Assembly: GCA_958428675.1 (NCBI GenBank) | Contig: CAUAGV010000042.1 | Span: 1 to 11,002, forward strand | Origin: an uncultured Collinsella sp. | GTDB taxonomy: Bacteria; Actinomycetota; Coriobacteriia; Coriobacteriales; Coriobacteriaceae | Direction of reading: 5' to 3' | DNA: 11,002 bases | Shown: positions 1-5,324 of the stretch, piece after piece | How positions within the stretch are numbered: the stretch's first letter is position 1 | How the letters are laid out: every line of letters begins with the position of its first letter | Position numbers and translations under genes: made by a program | Notes under the pieces: model-generated | Databases searched by the model: none | Told to the model about the DNA's origin: nothing | Seen by the model: the letters and a program-made list of their open reading frames with translations, nothing else

Positions 1-36
1 GTCGATAACGACGGCAACATCACCGGTCTGTTCTAA
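1..36 (+). CDS. 3' end of an unidentified CDS
   Basis: Frame 1 reads VDNDGNITGLF followed by TAA at 34-36, and a strong intrinsic terminator begins 25 bases later. The stop directly before a terminator is the only reason to call a gene end here. Eleven residues are too few to name the product. The DNDGNITG string resembles the repeated turn segments of some surface or solute-binding proteins, but that is not enough for a call. Confidence 0.55.
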   Translation, partial: VDNDGNITGLF

Positions 37-61
37 GCCGGTTGCCCATAGCTGCTTGCCC

Positions 62-98
62 GCCCCGCCGTGCCCCCAAGGCCCGGCGGGGCTTTTTT
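62..98 (+). terminator. Rho-independent terminator of the upstream gene
   Basis: A 9-bp perfect stem, GCCCCGCCG (62-70) and CGGCGGGGC (84-92), encloses a 13-base loop and is followed at once by six T residues (93-98). This is a textbook intrinsic terminator on the + strand and closes the gene that ends at 36. It separates that transcript from the membrane-protein gene at 216. Confidence 0.9.
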
Positions 99-164
99 AT
101 CCTTAGGCCCGCGCATGTCTTGTAGATACCGACGGGCTTTGCCCATCATAGGCTTTTGCGCGGG

Positions 165-170
165 TAGAAT
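165..170 (+). promoter_or_regulatory. Possible -10 box for the 216 gene
   Basis: TAGAAT, preceded by GGG, sits 45 bases before the ATG at 216 and downstream of the terminator that isolates this gene, so a promoter is needed hereabouts. No good -35 hexamer stands 16-18 bases upstream. The call rests on the -10 likeness and position only. Confidence 0.35.
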
Positions 171-215
171 GCATGGATAACTTGATGCTTAAGGGCGACG
201 GAAAGGAATCGTTGC

Positions 216-1226
216 ATGGACCAGGATAAGACGACCGTAATGGGTGGCTACGGTTCCGCGCAGGCTGGCGATAGCGCCGATGCGACCCGCGTTGTCCCCA
301 ACCCCGGTTATACCGACCCCGCCGCGACGCAGCCTTCTGCCGAGCCCACCCGGGTTATGGGCTATGGCGACACGGCGCAGGATTCTTACGCTGCATCTTC
401 GCAAGGCCCCTATGGCAACGCAGCTCCGGACCCGTTTGATTACGCGCCGCAGGATTCTTATGCCGCCTCGACGCCGAATCCCTATGATGACCTGCCGCAA
501 AATCCCATTCCGCAGCCTCAGCAGACGACGTATATGCCTCGCACGGCGCAGTCTCGCTACGAGTCGCGCGAGCCGTATCGCGAGTACCCTAAGTCGATTC
601 CGCAATATGGCGAGGACGAGGAGAAGAAGCCGTCGCGTTCGTCGAGCGTGATCAAGAAGATCCTCATCGTGCTGGCGATCTTCTTTGCGCTGTCGGTTGT
701 GTTTGCCATTGTGTCGGGCATGCTCAACAAGCGAGGGAGTTCAACGGCCGATACCGCTGCCGAGCAAACCGAGTCCGCCTCGTCTAGCACCGTCGATCTG
801 AGCGATATCCCGGGGCAGTACTGGTCCAACGCCAAGAAACTTCTCAAGTCGCGCGGCGCCAATCTTTCGAATGCCGTGGTCCTGACTGATGATGGCTCAA
901 CGCCCGTCATCGATGCCAACTGGGTCGTTACTTCTGCTTACTATAACGACAGCGGCAACCTCGAAATTCAACTCACGCACAAGAATAGCTCGGGCAACTC
1001 GCCCGACGGCCAAAGCGGTACCGACAGCTCGAGCTCTAATACGCTGGAGGACCTGAGCAACAAGGCACAGGAGCTTGGAGATAAGGCCCAAGAGCTGGGT
1101 GACACGGCCCAGAACCTGGGCGACACGGCCCAGAACCTGGGTGACACCGCTCAGAACCTGGGTGATATGGCGACGGATGCCTGGAACGCGCTGCAAAACG
1201 GCATCTCGGGCGCGCAAGGAAACTAG
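216..1226 (+). CDS. Single-pass membrane protein with PASTA-like domain and C-terminal 7-residue repeats
   Basis: This 336-residue protein is not from a family I can name. The ATG at 216 has GAAAGGA about nine bases upstream. Residues 1-145 are rich in Pro, Tyr, Gln, Ser and Ala and probably disordered. They contain QDSYAAS twice (55-61 and 79-85), a 24-residue spacing kept in the DNA too. A charged stretch (GEDEEKKPSR) and IKK lead into one hydrophobic segment at about 149-170. No signal peptide is seen, so the N-terminal half should be cytoplasmic and the rest outside. Residues about 193-256 (DIPGQYWSNAKKLLKSRG, a TDDGSTP turn, then two strands) have the shape of one PASTA or PASTA-like domain. 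That family often binds cell-wall peptides or muropeptides, but the match is by eye. A Ser/Asn linker follows, then five tandem heptads A-Q-(E/N)-L-G-D-x at 284-318, probably a helix. A regulatory or cell-envelope role is a guess. The gene is monocistronic and converges on the metal exporter 12 bases away. Confidence 0.85.
   Translation: MDQDKTTVMGGYGSAQAGDSADATRVVPNPGYTDPAATQPSAEPTRVMGYGDTAQDSYAASSQGPYGNAAPDPFDYAPQDSYAASTPNPYDDLPQNPIPQPQQTTYMPRTAQSRYESREPYREYPKSIPQYGEDEEKKPSRSSSVIKKILIVLAIFFALSVVFAIVSGMLNKRGSSTADTAAEQTESASSSTVDLSDIPGQYWSNAKKLLKSRGANLSNAVVLTDDGSTPVIDANWVVTSAYYNDSGNLEIQLTHKNSSGNSPDGQSGTDSSSSNTLEDLSNKAQELGDKAQELGDTAQNLGDTAQNLGDTAQNLGDMATDAWNALQNGISGAQGN
1065..1169 (+). repeat. 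Five tandem 21-bp coding repeats
   Basis: Five in-frame 21-bp units encode A-Q-(E/N)-L-G-D-x. Two have AQELGD and three AQNLGD. Units differ at silent sites (GCA/GCC/GCT, GGA/GGT/GGC), so the array is not a very recent perfect duplication. The last three copies are the most alike. Such arrays can gain or lose units by slippage, giving length variants between strains. Confidence 0.9.
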
Positions 1227-1238
1227 CTGGTAAGTGGG

Positions 1239-2420
1239 CTACAGCTGCTCTGCTGGACGGTCGGGCGAGCTAAAGCCCGAATCAAACGTAACGACGCACG
1301 AGACGTTGGGCCGGCGCTCGTGCACGATGCGCGTGACGAGCTCCAGGAGCTCCTCGTCGGATATGTCAAAGCCGTCGGGACGCACCAGGTCAAACGAAAC
1401 GAACCCGTCGTGCTCGTGCAGGTCGTGGATGGAGAGTGCGGGATCGATCTGCATGACGCCGCGCTTGACCCAGCCGCGCAGGTCGTCGCCGGTGGTGGCG
1501 ATGGGGTCACAGTGCAGCGTGATACCGATGCCCATCTGCCGTTGGATATCGTGCTCGATGGTGTCCAGGATCTCGTGATGTTCAAACGCATCGCCCTCGC
1601 CGGGCATCTCCACATGGGCGCTGGCAAACTGACGACCGGGGCCGTAGTCGTGCACCATCAGGTCGTGTGTGCCCAAGACCTGCGGATAGGACATGATCTT
1701 GTCGCGGATTGCCTGGACGAGCTTGGGATCGGGCGCTTGGCCCAGCAACGGGCTGATGGCGTCGCGCACTAGGCCCATGCCGCTGATGCAGATGAAGATG
1801 CCCACACCCAGGCCTGCCCAGCCATCGAGGTCAAAGCCAGTCGTCTGCGAAATAAGCGCCGCCACCAAGACCGAGCCCGAGGTGATGACGTCGTTTTTGG
1901 AGTCCTGTGCTGTGGCAATGAGTGTTTCGGAATCGATACGGTTGCCCAGCGCGCGGTTGAATGCGGCCATCCAGAATTTGACGAGCATGGACAAGACGAG
2001 AGCGGCTAGGGAGACCAGCGTGTAGGCGGTAGGCGAGGGCTTGATGATCTTGGTGACCGACTCGAGGATCAGGTTGATGCCGACGGCGCAAACCAGGACG
2101 GCGACGAACAGACCGGCTAGGTACTCGTAGCGGCCGTGGCCATAGGGGTGGCCTTCGTCTGCCGGGCGGCTGGCAAGGCGAAACCCGAGCAGGCTCACGA
2201 TGTTGCTCGAGGCGTCGGAGAGGTTGTTGAAGGCGTCGGCGATGAGCGAGACAGAGCCGGCGAGCAGGCCCGCGATGCCCTTGGCCAGGCACAGGGTGAT
2301 GTTGAGGCCAATGCAGACGAGGCTTGCGGAAAAGCCCGCGTTGGTGCGGCAAGATGCATCGACCGGCTCGCTCTCGCTGCCGGGAACAAGCGTATGTACC
2401 AGCCGATTTACAAATAGCAT
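1239..2420 (-). CDS. Cation diffusion facilitator (CDF) metal-ion exporter, long form
   Basis: This is a proton-coupled divalent metal exporter of the inner membrane (Mn, Zn, Fe or Co class). I chose the ATG at 2420 (393 residues) because GTGAGGA lies about nine bases upstream. The open frame runs further, to an ATG at 2579, but those codons lack membrane-protein character, and the ATG at 2441 has no ribosome site. Family signatures are SLIADAFNNLSDASSN (residues 58-73), HPYGHGRYEYL (91-101) and AQDSKNDVITS (171-181). The transport site read from these is N65, D69, D173 and D177. Asn in place of the usual His/Asp is, as I recall, seen in Mn-exporting members such as MntE, so Mn is possible but unproven. 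Hydrophobic segments lie at about 32-55, 100-122, 134-150, 180-192 and 203-217. The usual cytoplasmic domain is at about 236-305. A further 85 residues look like a second, diverged copy of that domain. I recall the same extension in long Firmicute members. Confidence 0.92.
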   Translation of the reverse strand: MLFVNRLVHTLVPGSESEPVDASCRTNAGFSASLVCIGLNITLCLAKGIAGLLAGSVSLIADAFNNLSDASSNIVSLLGFRLASRPADEGHPYGHGRYEYLAGLFVAVLVCAVGINLILESVTKIIKPSPTAYTLVSLAALVLSMLVKFWMAAFNRALGNRIDSETLIATAQDSKNDVITSGSVLVAALISQTTGFDLDGWAGLGVGIFICISGMGLVRDAISPLLGQAPDPKLVQAIRDKIMSYPQVLGTHDLMVHDYGPGRQFASAHVEMPGEGDAFEHHEILDTIEHDIQRQMGIGITLHCDPIATTGDDLRGWVKRGVMQIDPALSIHDLHEHDGFVSFDLVRPDGFDISDEELLELVTRIVHERRPNVSCVVTFDSGFSSPDRPAEQL

Positions 2421-2591
2421 AGCGGTCGTCCTCACAATCATGTTTAAGGGGATAGTGTAGCTCGCGCGGGGGCGCCGTGCACCGATGCTCAGAAAATGCA
2501 GCAATAGTCTGCCGGTGCTAACGAGCGAGCCTTCTCGTCTGCCTGGGTGGTCCATTTTGGGCCACATGGGTATGGGCATGTGTCTGTTTGC

Positions 2592-2610
2592 TCGACATAC
2601 TTAATGTCGA
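2592..2610. promoter_or_regulatory. Inverted repeat upstream of the zinc-ribbon gene
   Basis: TCGACAT (2592-2598), a 5-base spacer ACTTA, then ATGTCGA (2604-2610) form a perfect 7-bp dyad. It ends 28 bases before the ATG at 2639 and just before the ribosome site. It could be an operator or a short hairpin in the leader. No T-run follows, so it is not a terminator. The divergent space to the metal exporter (2421-2638) shows no other feature I trust. Confidence 0.4.
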
Positions 2611-2638
2611 CAGTCCCTGTGCAAAGGAGGACGTTTCC

Positions 2639-3976
2639 ATGGACGAGATGTTTGCCATTAAATGTCAAAACTGCGGCGGCCCTATGTACTCGCACCAGGC
2701 TAAGCGCAGCTTTGAGTGCGCCTATTGCGGCACGGTGGTTCCGTGGCAGGCGGACGCCGGAGAGCCCAAGAGCGCTTTGGGCATTCGCCATACGCCGTTG
2801 ACGGTGGTGGATGGACTGCTCAAGCTCACGCATGTGTCGCAACTCGAGCGCCCGGAGGACCCGGACTGGTATTTCTTTAATTCGCACTGGCGCAATCAGT
2901 CGGTCCTGGAACATCTGCTGTGGGAGGATCGCGGCACGGCGCAGGAGTTCCAAGAGGCCACGCATGTGAGCATTCCTTGCCCCTTCTGCGGAGCGTCCTT
3001 TGAGGGCGAATCAACGCAGCGTGTGTTTGAGTGCCCGTCCTGCGGCAACAAGATCGGCATTGCCGACCTGCTCAAGCCCGGTACGTTTAGCAAACGTCTG
3101 ACCATGGGCGTGGGTGCGGAGTATGTGCCGGAGCAGGGTATTCCCTGCGAAATCTCGCCGCAGCAGGCACGTGCCAACGCGCTGCAACTGGTGCGCCAGT
3201 ACCCGGATGCCTTTGCCGGGCACGACGTGGAAGACGCGATCCAAAACGACATGATGCTCTTCTATTTCCCCATGGCGCTGGCGGACCTGCGTATGATGGC
3301 GAGCTTCCCGGGCAAGGGCCTGAGCAAGGAAACCCTGGTGTACTACGAGGTGCTCGACTGGGCGTATCCGCGGGCAAACTATCTGGATGTTTGCCTTATG
3401 GGCATTCTGGAGCCGTGGGACTTTGCCAAGGTTGGGCCGTTTGACCCGGCCATGCAGGAAGGTGACTTTCGCGTTGTCTCCGTCGATGCGTCTACCAAGG
3501 ACCAGGTGGTCATTGATAAGTTGGCGCTCGACATTGTCGGCAACGATGCCGAGGCAGTGCTTGGGCTCAATAAAAAGAGCATCCGAACCTGGGCGCGCAA
3601 GGCCCGCAAGCATAAGGACGGTCTGGTGATGGTGCCGGTCTACTTTGTCGATCGTCCGGCGACGGACAGCCGCGACGGCGAGCAAGTGCGCATCGCTGTG
3701 AACGGCCAGACGGGCCGCGCGGCCGCGGTGGTGTTTAGCGACAAGCGCGAGACGCATGTGGTGGCACCGCTCAACCCGAGCCTGCATCTGTCCGGCGAGA
3801 GCACCGTGCACGCCACGCCCATCGAGGTCAAATACGTTAAATCGCCCTTCCTGTACCAGATCGTGCGCCGTGGAGGCGGCGAGCAGCCGCGTCAGGTGGT
3901 AGCGGTGGCCGAGGGTTCCTGCCGAGAGGAGAAGCCCAAACGCAAGGGATTGTTCGCTGCGATCTTTGGGAAGTAG
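2639..3976 (+). CDS. Uncharacterised protein with two zinc ribbons
   Basis: I chose the ATG at 2639 (445 residues) because AAAGGAGG ends eight bases before it. The frame is open to 2588, but that upstream ATG has no ribosome site. Two four-cysteine knuckle pairs are clear: C9-x2-C12 with C27-x2-C30, and C114-x2-C117 with C132-x2-C135. Each is spaced like a zinc ribbon and each is followed by Gly. The roughly 83 residues between the ribbons are Trp-rich (for example WYFFNSHW). The rest (136-430) is a soluble, mixed alpha/beta region with no motif I recognise. It contains YFPMALADLRMM and many charged residues. The C-terminus is basic then hydrophobic (KPKRKGLFAAIFGK) and could touch a membrane or nucleic acid. 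No signal peptide or membrane segment is seen, so it is probably cytoplasmic. Nucleic-acid or protein binding is likely from the ribbons, but no function can be named. Confidence 0.88.
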   Translation: MDEMFAIKCQNCGGPMYSHQAKRSFECAYCGTVVPWQADAGEPKSALGIRHTPLTVVDGLLKLTHVSQLERPEDPDWYFFNSHWRNQSVLEHLLWEDRGTAQEFQEATHVSIPCPFCGASFEGESTQRVFECPSCGNKIGIADLLKPGTFSKRLTMGVGAEYVPEQGIPCEISPQQARANALQLVRQYPDAFAGHDVEDAIQNDMMLFYFPMALADLRMMASFPGKGLSKETLVYYEVLDWAYPRANYLDVCLMGILEPWDFAKVGPFDPAMQEGDFRVVSVDASTKDQVVIDKLALDIVGNDAEAVLGLNKKSIRTWARKARKHKDGLVMVPVYFVDRPATDSRDGEQVRIAVNGQTGRAAAVVFSDKRETHVVAPLNPSLHLSGESTVHATPIEVKYVKSPFLYQIVRRGGGEQPRQVVAVAEGSCREEKPKRKGLFAAIFGK

Positions 3977-3981
3977 GGAAG

Positions 3982-4004
3982 TGCAGCCGGGGCGTCGGGC
4001 TGCA
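3982..4004 (+). terminator. Possible weak terminator hairpin
   Basis: TGCAGCC (3982-3988) and GGCTGCA (3998-4004) form a perfect 7-bp stem with a 9-base loop, starting five bases after the stop at 3976. No T-run follows (TCGCAAGG), so intrinsic termination would be weak. It is placed where the zinc-ribbon gene should end. Confidence 0.35.
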
Positions 4005-4092
4005 TCGCAAGGTCATGAGACGAATTTAAGACTGCTGGGAACGTGCTACCATTGCCGATAGCCTTAATCTTGTAAGAAGCGGAGGCCAGATT

Positions 4093-4464
4093 ATGGGTTT
4101 TGCGGATCAGCAGCTTCAGCTTCAGGTACCGTATTCTCCTGACGACACGTTTAATGCCTTGAAGGCAGCTATGGAAAAGCTGCCTAAAGTAAAAGTTGAT
4201 AGTGCATCGCCCACAACAAGAACAGTTGCAGCCGAGATTGGTATGAGCCTTTGGTCTTGGGGCGAAAATATCAGTATTTCGGTTGTTCCAGTTGAAGGCG
4301 GATCTGGCGTTACTGTCAAGTCGTCATCTAAGGTCAGGGCAAACGTATTAAACGGGGGCAAAAATGCAAAGAATATTGCCGAGATAGTCGATGCCCTATC
4401 GAAGGAGCTTGAGCGGTATCCGCAGGTTTCACAGACTATTGAGACGCTGGCGGATAGTGATTGA
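4093..4464 (+). CDS. Small uncharacterised protein, apparently cut off before its SHOCT tail
   Basis: The ATG at 4093 has GGAGG at 4081-4085, seven bases upstream. The 123-residue product begins MGFADQQLQLQVPYSPDDTF and has a core motif MSLWSWGENISISV at 51-64. I recall this general type among small actinobacterial proteins of unknown function: one alpha/beta domain followed by a linker and a C-terminal SHOCT helix pair. Here the frame ends with TGA at 4462-4464, and a complete SHOCT-like sequence follows at once in the next frame (4457-4561). A single-base change may therefore have truncated a protein of about 155 residues. Base composition differs from the neighbours: 4141-4200 has 25 G/C of 60 and 4321-4380 has 26 of 60, against 37 of 60 at 3601-3660. 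That suggests a gene acquired from elsewhere. No membrane segment or signal peptide is seen. Confidence 0.8.
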   Translation: MGFADQQLQLQVPYSPDDTFNALKAAMEKLPKVKVDSASPTTRTVAAEIGMSLWSWGENISISVVPVEGGSGVTVKSSSKVRANVLNGGKNAKNIAEIVDALSKELERYPQVSQTIETLADSD

Positions 4465-4561
4465 TGTAGTTGCAAGGCTTGAGAGGCTTGCAACGCTGCG
4501 TGATAGTGGAGTGCTTACCGAGGAAGAGTTTGCTGCAGAAAAGGCAAAAATCTTTTTGTAA
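4457..4561 (+). pseudogene. SHOCT domain in a shifted frame, remnant tail of the 4093 gene or a 34-residue ORF
   Basis: Reading from GTG at 4457 gives 34 residues: V-I-D-V-V, then ARLERLATLRDSGVLTEEEF, then AAEKAKIFL and TAA at 4559-4561. The pattern L-x2-L-x2-L-x-D-x-G-x-L-T-x2-E-F-x2-x-K-x2 is the classic SHOCT signature, a short helical tail found at the C-terminus of many bacterial proteins. It overlaps the end of the 4093 gene by eight bases and is in the +1 frame relative to it. Two readings are possible. The more likely is that it is the proper end of the 4093 protein, separated by an indel. The other is that GTG starts a free SHOCT peptide, but I see only a poor ribosome site (CTGGCGG) there. 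Confidence 0.7.
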
Positions 4562-4790
4562 TCAGACACGGTGGTTGGATTTGCATTCTATTATTGAACT
4601 TGGTTATACCAGGCTGAAAATATCGTGTGTAATAAAGGTGCGTAGTAGTCTCGTCTTGATTGGCAGATGTAAATAAACGGTGGAACGGCTGTAAAAGAGC
4701 CTTGCCACTGGGTAAAATCAGGATGTGCCGCGGAACCCGCTCCTCAGTCGGTCAACTTTGGAAGCGCGGGCAACGCAGGTATTATCGTCT
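4562..4790. other. Non-coding, AT-richer stretch with no convincing gene
   Basis: Reading frames here overlap, end early and show no family resemblance or ribosome sites, so I call none. TTGAAC at 4594-4599 with an A/T-rich AAATAT about 18 bases later could be a + strand promoter. Nothing recognisable follows before the hairpin at 4791. GC-rich pairing is possible between ACCCGC near 4736 and GCGGG near 4767, which might mark a small structured RNA. The similarity to known RNA families is too weak to name one. Confidence 0.4.
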
Positions 4791-4816
4791 AAAGGGCCGG
4801 GTGCAACCGGCCCTTT
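4791..4816 (-). terminator. Perfect 10-bp hairpin, probable bidirectional terminator
   Basis: AAAGGGCCGG (4791-4800), loop GTGCAA, then CCGGCCCTTT (4807-4816) form a perfect 10-bp stem with A/T pairs at its base. The T-run is only the three stem T residues in either direction. On the - strand it lies 22 bases after the stop of the 30-residue ORF and is the first terminator-like structure after the nuclease and ADP-ribosylglycohydrolase cluster. I therefore assign it mainly to that transcript. Confidence 0.65.
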
Positions 4817-4838
4817 GCATGACTCCCTTCGCTATCCG

Positions 4839-4931
4839 TTACTGCTTATATTCCCGCCAGATCGAGTAGAGGTTCCGGACGATGCCGGTTACATACATCG
4901 AGAGGCGCAGGATTTCAAGAAACAAGTTCAT
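4839..4931 (-). CDS. Possible 30-residue amphipathic or membrane peptide
   Basis: An ORF of 30 residues starts with ATG at 4931 and ends with TAA at 4839. It begins MNLFLEILRLSMYVTGIVRN and ends LYSIWREYKQ. GGGGTGA lies five bases before the ATG, a fair Shine-Dalgarno match, and a perfect hairpin follows the stop after 22 bases. Hydrophobic residues (Leu, Ile, Val, Met, Tyr, Trp) are spaced with Arg, Glu and Lys as in a helix lying on or crossing a membrane. Length and composition resemble type I toxin peptides and other tiny bacterial membrane proteins, but I recognise no specific family. It may be a leader peptide, the last cistron of the cluster upstream, or a chance ORF. A TAGAAT box on the - strand (4997-4992) about 60 bases before the start could give it its own promoter. 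Confidence 0.4.
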   Translation of the reverse strand: MNLFLEILRLSMYVTGIVRNLYSIWREYKQ

Positions 4932-4981
4932 AGGCTTCACCCCAATCAGAGATTAGAGCGTTGCCCGCAGGCGGATTCCGC

Positions 4982-5028
4982 GGCAGGCATAATTCTACCT
5001 CACGGGCCGCGGTGGAGGATAGCCTGCC
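4982..5028 (-). other. Long imperfect hairpin upstream of the 30-residue ORF
   Basis: GGCAGGC (4982-4988) and GCCTGCC (5022-5028) pair perfectly over 7 bp. Inside them CTACCTCAC and GTGGAGGATAG can pair further with small bulges around a GC-rich loop. The structure lies between the end of the 73-residue gene and the 30-residue ORF. It could be part of a leader RNA, a processing site or a small RNA. No T-run follows on either strand, so it is not an intrinsic terminator. Confidence 0.35.
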
Positions 5029-5070
5029 CCCTGGTTTTGAGCAGTGTCGATCTAACGGGCGATCAAACCT

Positions 5071-5292
5071 CTAGTACTCTTTGAATTGAGCAAGCATCTG
5101 CCCGAAGAAGCTTAGTTCGGATGGCTTATAAATGATCGAACCGCCGTCCGCGGTCCTGTAGACCCCGCAGGGGAGGTAACGCCCGTCGGGGAGGATATAG
5201 AGGCTGGCTTCTTCCTTCAGTCCTACTGGAAATAGCGGAATCCCGTTTTCGTCCACTTGGAACTCGTCTATATTTGCGACCTTCCTCTCCAT
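5071..5292 (-). CDS. 73-residue protein of unknown function, downstream of ADP-ribosylglycohydrolase
   Basis: The ATG at 5292 has AGGAGG (plus-strand 5297-5302) four bases upstream, a strong ribosome site, so translation is likely. The sequence begins MERKVANIDEFQVDENGIPL. It holds two segments that look like short beta hairpins: NGIPLFPVG (16-24) and LYILPDGRYLPCGVYRTADGG (31-51). A hydrophobic amphipathic tail ends SFFGQMLAQFKEY. No signal peptide, membrane span or known motif is seen; there is one Cys (C42). It starts 32 bases after the stop of the ADP-ribosylglycohydrolase with no terminator between, so the two are probably co-transcribed. A role as partner or regulator of that enzyme is inference from position only. 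Confidence 0.75.
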   Translation of the reverse strand: MERKVANIDEFQVDENGIPLFPVGLKEEASLYILPDGRYLPCGVYRTADGGSIIYKPSELSFFGQMLAQFKEY

Positions 5293-5324
5293 GATGCCTC
5301 CTGCCTTATTTCTTGAATGGCGCC

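Noticed and set aside
1262..1278. Small hairpin CGGGC/GCCCG between the convergent genes
   Set aside because: A 5-bp stem inside the exporter coding sequence with no T-run is not a credible terminator.
2421..2579. N-terminal extension of the metal exporter to ATG 2579 or 2441
   Set aside because: No ribosome site precedes those ATGs, while ATG 2420 has GTGAGGA at a good distance; the extra codons have no membrane-protein character.
2588..2638. Upstream start of the zinc-ribbon gene at 2588
   Set aside because: AAAGGAGG sits inside that extension at the right distance for ATG 2639.
4457..4475. Programmed +1 frameshift at the TGA stop
   Set aside because: The codon before the stop (GAT) would not re-pair well after slipping and no stimulatory ribosome site is evident; mutation is simpler.
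4697..4790. Cobalamin-riboswitch-like words (GCCACTG, GGTAAAATCAGG, ACCCGC)
   Set aside because: The words are in the wrong order and not followed by a coding gene on that strand; conserved core pairing could not be built by eye. A covariance-model search would settle it.
4739..4790. Resemblance to the small SRP RNA tip (GGTCA...GGAAGC)
   Set aside because: The symmetric internal loops and long stem expected of that RNA are missing.
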